DNA of 64,000 nucleotides from Formosa algae (GTDB lineage: Bacteria > Bacteroidota > Bacteroidia > Flavobacteriales > Flavobacteriaceae): NCBI RefSeq assembly GCF_001439665.1, contig NZ_LMAK01000014.1:211780-275779 (forward strand), given 5' to 3'. This document shows positions 61,944 to 64,000 of this stretch, one piece after another. The notes under the pieces were generated by a model that saw nothing but the letters and a program-made list of their open reading frames with translations, had not been told where the DNA came from and did not search any database. The first letter of the stretch is position 1. Each line of letters begins with the position of its first letter. The translations under genes were made by a program, and so were the position numbers.

Positions 61944-62624
61944 ATGAAAATTAAATTACTAGTATTATCAGTATTCGCTTGCTGTTCATTTTTTAATGCA
62001 GAAGCTCAAAAATTATCAAAGTTTGGAAGTTCAATAGAGAAAAAAATTGGACCAAAAACCATTAAAGTACCTTACACAGATGTTATCTCTTATTTAGGAT
62101 ATGCAGAAGCAGGAAATGAAGATGAAGTTGTAGATGGTAAAAAATTCTATTATATCTACATATGGATTCCAGCTGTGGCACCAGAATTAGGAGTAAGAAT
62201 GCTTTCTCCTGTAGCTAAAACTAAAGTTAAAGATGCTATTGAGTCTGCTGCCTATACAGAAAATAAATCTTCTAGCGATTATTTTGATACTTACATTACT
62301 TTAGAGCGTTCTACTATTTTTAAAGCAGAAGATATCTCTGAAGATGCTGTTAAAAGCGCAACGTGGACAAAACTTGCGAGTAATGACGATAGTAGTGAAA
62401 TGCCAAAACAACCAAGCGGAAGTAGCTATAATTCTTTATTAAGATACGAAAGTGAAGTAGGAAGTCCTACAAAAGCTTTAACAGCTGGTTTATACCGTAT
62501 TGGTTTTACAACATACAAAACAGGAGAAGTTAAAGGAACTTTTTTAGCAGAAGTTGCTGCTCCAGTGAAATTACCTGGTGTTGTTATGGCTAAAACTATT
62601 GAAGATCTTAAAAAAGGATTATAA
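61944..62624 (+). CDS. LipL32 family surface protein
   Basis: A 226-residue exported protein with strong likeness to LipL32, the major surface lipoprotein of Leptospira. VVDGKKFYYIYIWIPAVAPE matches VDGKKEYYLYFWVPAVIPE, SDYFDTYITLERS matches HWFDTWIRVERM, and GLYRIGFTTYKTGEVKGTF matches [20 protein letters not shown]. Signal peptide: VFACCSFFNAEAQ. It may be a poor lipobox at FACC or an ordinary Sec cleavage after AEA, so lipidation is uncertain. LipL32 binds calcium and host matrix; in a free-living bacterium the job is unknown. It is the last gene of the operon. Confidence 0.9.
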   Translation: MKIKLLVLSVFACCSFFNAEAQKLSKFGSSIEKKIGPKTIKVPYTDVISYLGYAEAGNEDEVVDGKKFYYIYIWIPAVAPELGVRMLSPVAKTKVKDAIESAAYTENKSSSDYFDTYITLERSTIFKAEDISEDAVKSATWTKLASNDDSSEMPKQPSGSSYNSLLRYESEVGSPTKALTAGLYRIGFTTYKTGEVKGTFLAEVAAPVKLPGVVMAKTIEDLKKGL

Positions 62625-62652
62625 CCCTAAAACAGACATTCGTTTTTATAAT

Positions 62653-62688
62653 AAGCCTCACTTTATATTTGTAAAGTGGGGCTTTTTT
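62653..62688 (+). terminator. Terminator after the LipL32-like gene
   Basis: A 13-bp stem with one G-T wobble (AAGCCTCACTTTA at 62653-62665, TAAAGTGGGGCTT at 62672-62684), 6-nt loop and a T run. Confidence 0.9.
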
Positions 62689-63249
62689 ATGTATGCTTTA
62701 TTTAATACATTATTAGATAAATTGTGCTGGTTCATATCTTTTAAAGTGGCATTATCACTACAGATTTCTAATATAAATCTCCTAATAACTATTAAATCAA
62801 TAGACTAAGTGTACCTTAAATTATGAGTTCTCAAATATTATTTAAAAAAGGTATGTTTAACGGTGTATAAATAGAGAAAAGGAACTTTGAGGATTAAAAT
62901 TTTAAATTATAATCTTTATTCTCTTTATATTTGCACGCTCTCAGGCTCTAATCATGTTTACTTGCTAGTTGTAAATGTGATTTAGTTTTCTTTTAGTCAG
63001 TAGGTTATAAGCAAAACAATGTGTTGTAGTATAAAGTGTTTGTAATTGGTATTGATTTATAGTAGATGTTTTTTTAACTCTTCTTTTGCAAACATCTCAA
63101 AAAACTATTTATTTTGGCTTTATATAATAACGTAATATTGTGGTCTGAAAGTGAAGCAGAAATGTCTTTTTTTAACATGGGATAAAATACATATGTAGCC
63201 ATTTGTATTAAAAAAGATGTTTGTGAGATTTGCAAATGAATTATAAAGA
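62689..63249 (+). other. Intergenic region with an orphan strong promoter
   Basis: About 560 nt with no convincing protein gene. A textbook -7 box, TATATTTG (62926-62933), lies in a run that reads TTTATATTTGCACGCTC, the look of promoters that precede stable RNAs in this group, yet no tRNA or known RNA fold follows. A weak inverted repeat (AGATGTTTG / CAAACATCT near 63089 and 63214) flanks the upstream region of the next gene. A small RNA or a long leader is possible. Confidence 0.4.
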
Positions 63250-63735
63250 ATGAAAAAAAGTATAGTATTTCTACTCCTATTATTTTCTATAGCAGTACAA
63301 GCTCAGGAGGTAGTATTAATACCTAATATTAATCCAAGTGTCAGGCATTTAAGTCAGAGATTACAAGGTGATACATTATTATTACATACAGAAAGAGGCA
63401 TCACTAAAGTAGAGTTTATAGGTGGTAAAGACACGCATACTTATTATGTAGACGATACAGATATACAGTTACCAACTAATTATTTAAGAACAGGTAAATA
63501 CGCTGTGGCAGTAAGTTCTGAGGGCAATTTAATTATGCTTAATTTAGCCGTAAAACGCCTTTTTAAACCGGACACTTTAGATATGGTAAAGTACGATCGT
63601 AAAAAAGTTGTTATAGTAGTGCCTTATAATATATCTGATGGTAGAGAATTTAAACCTGCTTACGATAGTGATACTATTTATGTTAAAGAAACCAGAGACG
63701 AATATAAAATTAGATTGAGAGAAGAACAACAGTAA
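63250..63735 (+). CDS. Secreted hypothetical protein, 161 aa
   Basis: A signal peptide (residues 1-19, ending AVQAQ) is followed by a beta-rich domain. The segment GDTLLLHTERGITKVEFIGG, then NYLRTGKYAVAVSSEG, resembles a T9SS C-terminal or DUF3244-type fold (a strand-turn-strand ending in KYAVxV), but it does not sit at the C-terminus, so a sorting function is unclear. The C-terminal ~50 residues are charged (DEYKIRLREEQQ). Not recognised. Confidence 0.65.
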   Translation: MKKSIVFLLLLFSIAVQAQEVVLIPNINPSVRHLSQRLQGDTLLLHTERGITKVEFIGGKDTHTYYVDDTDIQLPTNYLRTGKYAVAVSSEGNLIMLNLAVKRLFKPDTLDMVKYDRKKVVIVVPYNISDGREFKPAYDSDTIYVKETRDEYKIRLREEQQ

Positions 63736-63747
63736 AATTTCATCTTA

Positions 63748-63915
63748 TTATGTAAAGTTTTCATCTCTAAGCTTGAAGATATTTCTGAAAAAGATCGATT
63801 GTTTTTTTTGAGTAAATCTATTATTAATCTGTTTCAGTTTAAGTAAATAGGAGGTTTGCCAAGTTTTCTTCAGCACATTTAAATTGTCTGTAAAGGCATC
63901 TCTAGTATTTTTCAT
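63748..63915 (-). CDS. Short ORF, possible remnant or small protein, 55 aa
   Basis: An ATG at 63915 gives MKNTRDAFTDNLNVLKKTWQ, continuing to FRNIFKLRDENFT and two stops. The frame is open a little further up (YLEPLTDLYDI) before TAA TAA, so the 55-codon version may be the end of a longer, decayed helical protein. The composition looks coding (amphipathic helix, few rare codons). Low confidence. Confidence 0.35.
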   Translation of the reverse strand: MKNTRDAFTDNLNVLKKTWQTSYLLKLKQINNRFTQKKQSIFFRNIFKLRDENFT

Positions 63916-64000
63916 AATATCATACAAATCAGTTAGTGGTTCTAAGTATTATTAATCAGAATTCTAAACTAGATTTCTGTTTAAATCATATGATATAAAA

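Noticed and set aside
1..64000. CRISPR arrays, insertion sequences, prophage, tRNA or rRNA genes
   Set aside because: No regular spacer repeats, transposase or phage genes, or cloverleaf RNA were seen; the tandem unit at 23575 has only two copies.

Overview
The window reads as chromosomal DNA of a marine-type member of the Flavobacteriaceae (Bacteroidota). It is AT-rich. Promoters carry the Bacteroidota -7 box (TAnnTTTG), Shine-Dalgarno sequences are rare, there are many lipoproteins and TonB-dependent receptors, and one protein ends in a type IX secretion (T9SS type A) sorting domain. No tRNA, rRNA, insertion sequence, phage gene or CRISPR array was seen. Most genes before 57 kb lie on the minus strand.

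Layout. 0-7 kb: a truncated secreted-protein gene, a hydrolase / ECF sigma factor / membrane protein operon, lipoproteins of unknown role and two decayed genes (a YcxB-like membrane protein and a UPF0158 protein). 7-12.6 kb: a copper-type operon with a CNGKC small protein, a lipoprotein, an OprC-like TonB receptor, an MbnP-like protein and an MbnH/MauG-like diheme protein. 12.8-16 kb: a third decayed gene, two lipoproteins, glutaminase, and a glyoxalase-fold gene divergent from an HxlR regulator. 16-21.2 kb: an arsenic and organoarsenical cluster (ArsG, ArsF, FmdE-like lipoprotein, ArsP-like permease, OsmC, CxxC thioredoxin, ArsR, divergent ArsM). 21-25 kb: a phosphodiesterase and a sulfide:quinone reductase-like flavoprotein with a 46-residue membrane protein. 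25-32 kb: a TetR-controlled TolC/HlyD/ABC efflux operon. 32-38.4 kb: cytochrome bd oxidase, two methyltransferase-like genes, a CstB-like persulfide dioxygenase-rhodanese and a 1-Cys peroxiredoxin. 38.4-41 kb: a second CNGKC protein plus OprC-like receptor. 41-57 kb: mixed enzymes and secreted proteins (cytochrome c, DUF3050, PqqB-like hydrolase, nitroreductase, HExxH lipoprotein, beta-helix lipoprotein, HemG, UPF0158, NYN-LOTUS, T9SS cargo). 57-62.6 kb, plus strand: a TPR histidine kinase and LuxR-type regulator followed by a membrane protein, a SIMPL protein and a LipL32 homologue.

How the parts connect. By hand I find a Crp/Fnr-like palindrome (consensus GTAAC-N4-GTTAC) exactly 22 nt upstream of a TAnnTTTG-like box at six promoters: arsR, the sulfide:quinone reductase, a 37-residue membrane protein, cydA, the 1-Cys peroxiredoxin and a cytochrome c lipoprotein. 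This would make respiration, sulfide, peroxide and arsenic functions one regulon under a factor encoded elsewhere. A second shared motif (CCCTG-N4-CRGGG) precedes both the histidine kinase and the LipL32 operon, suggesting the two-component system controls both. All functions are inferred from sequence read by eye; no database search was run.
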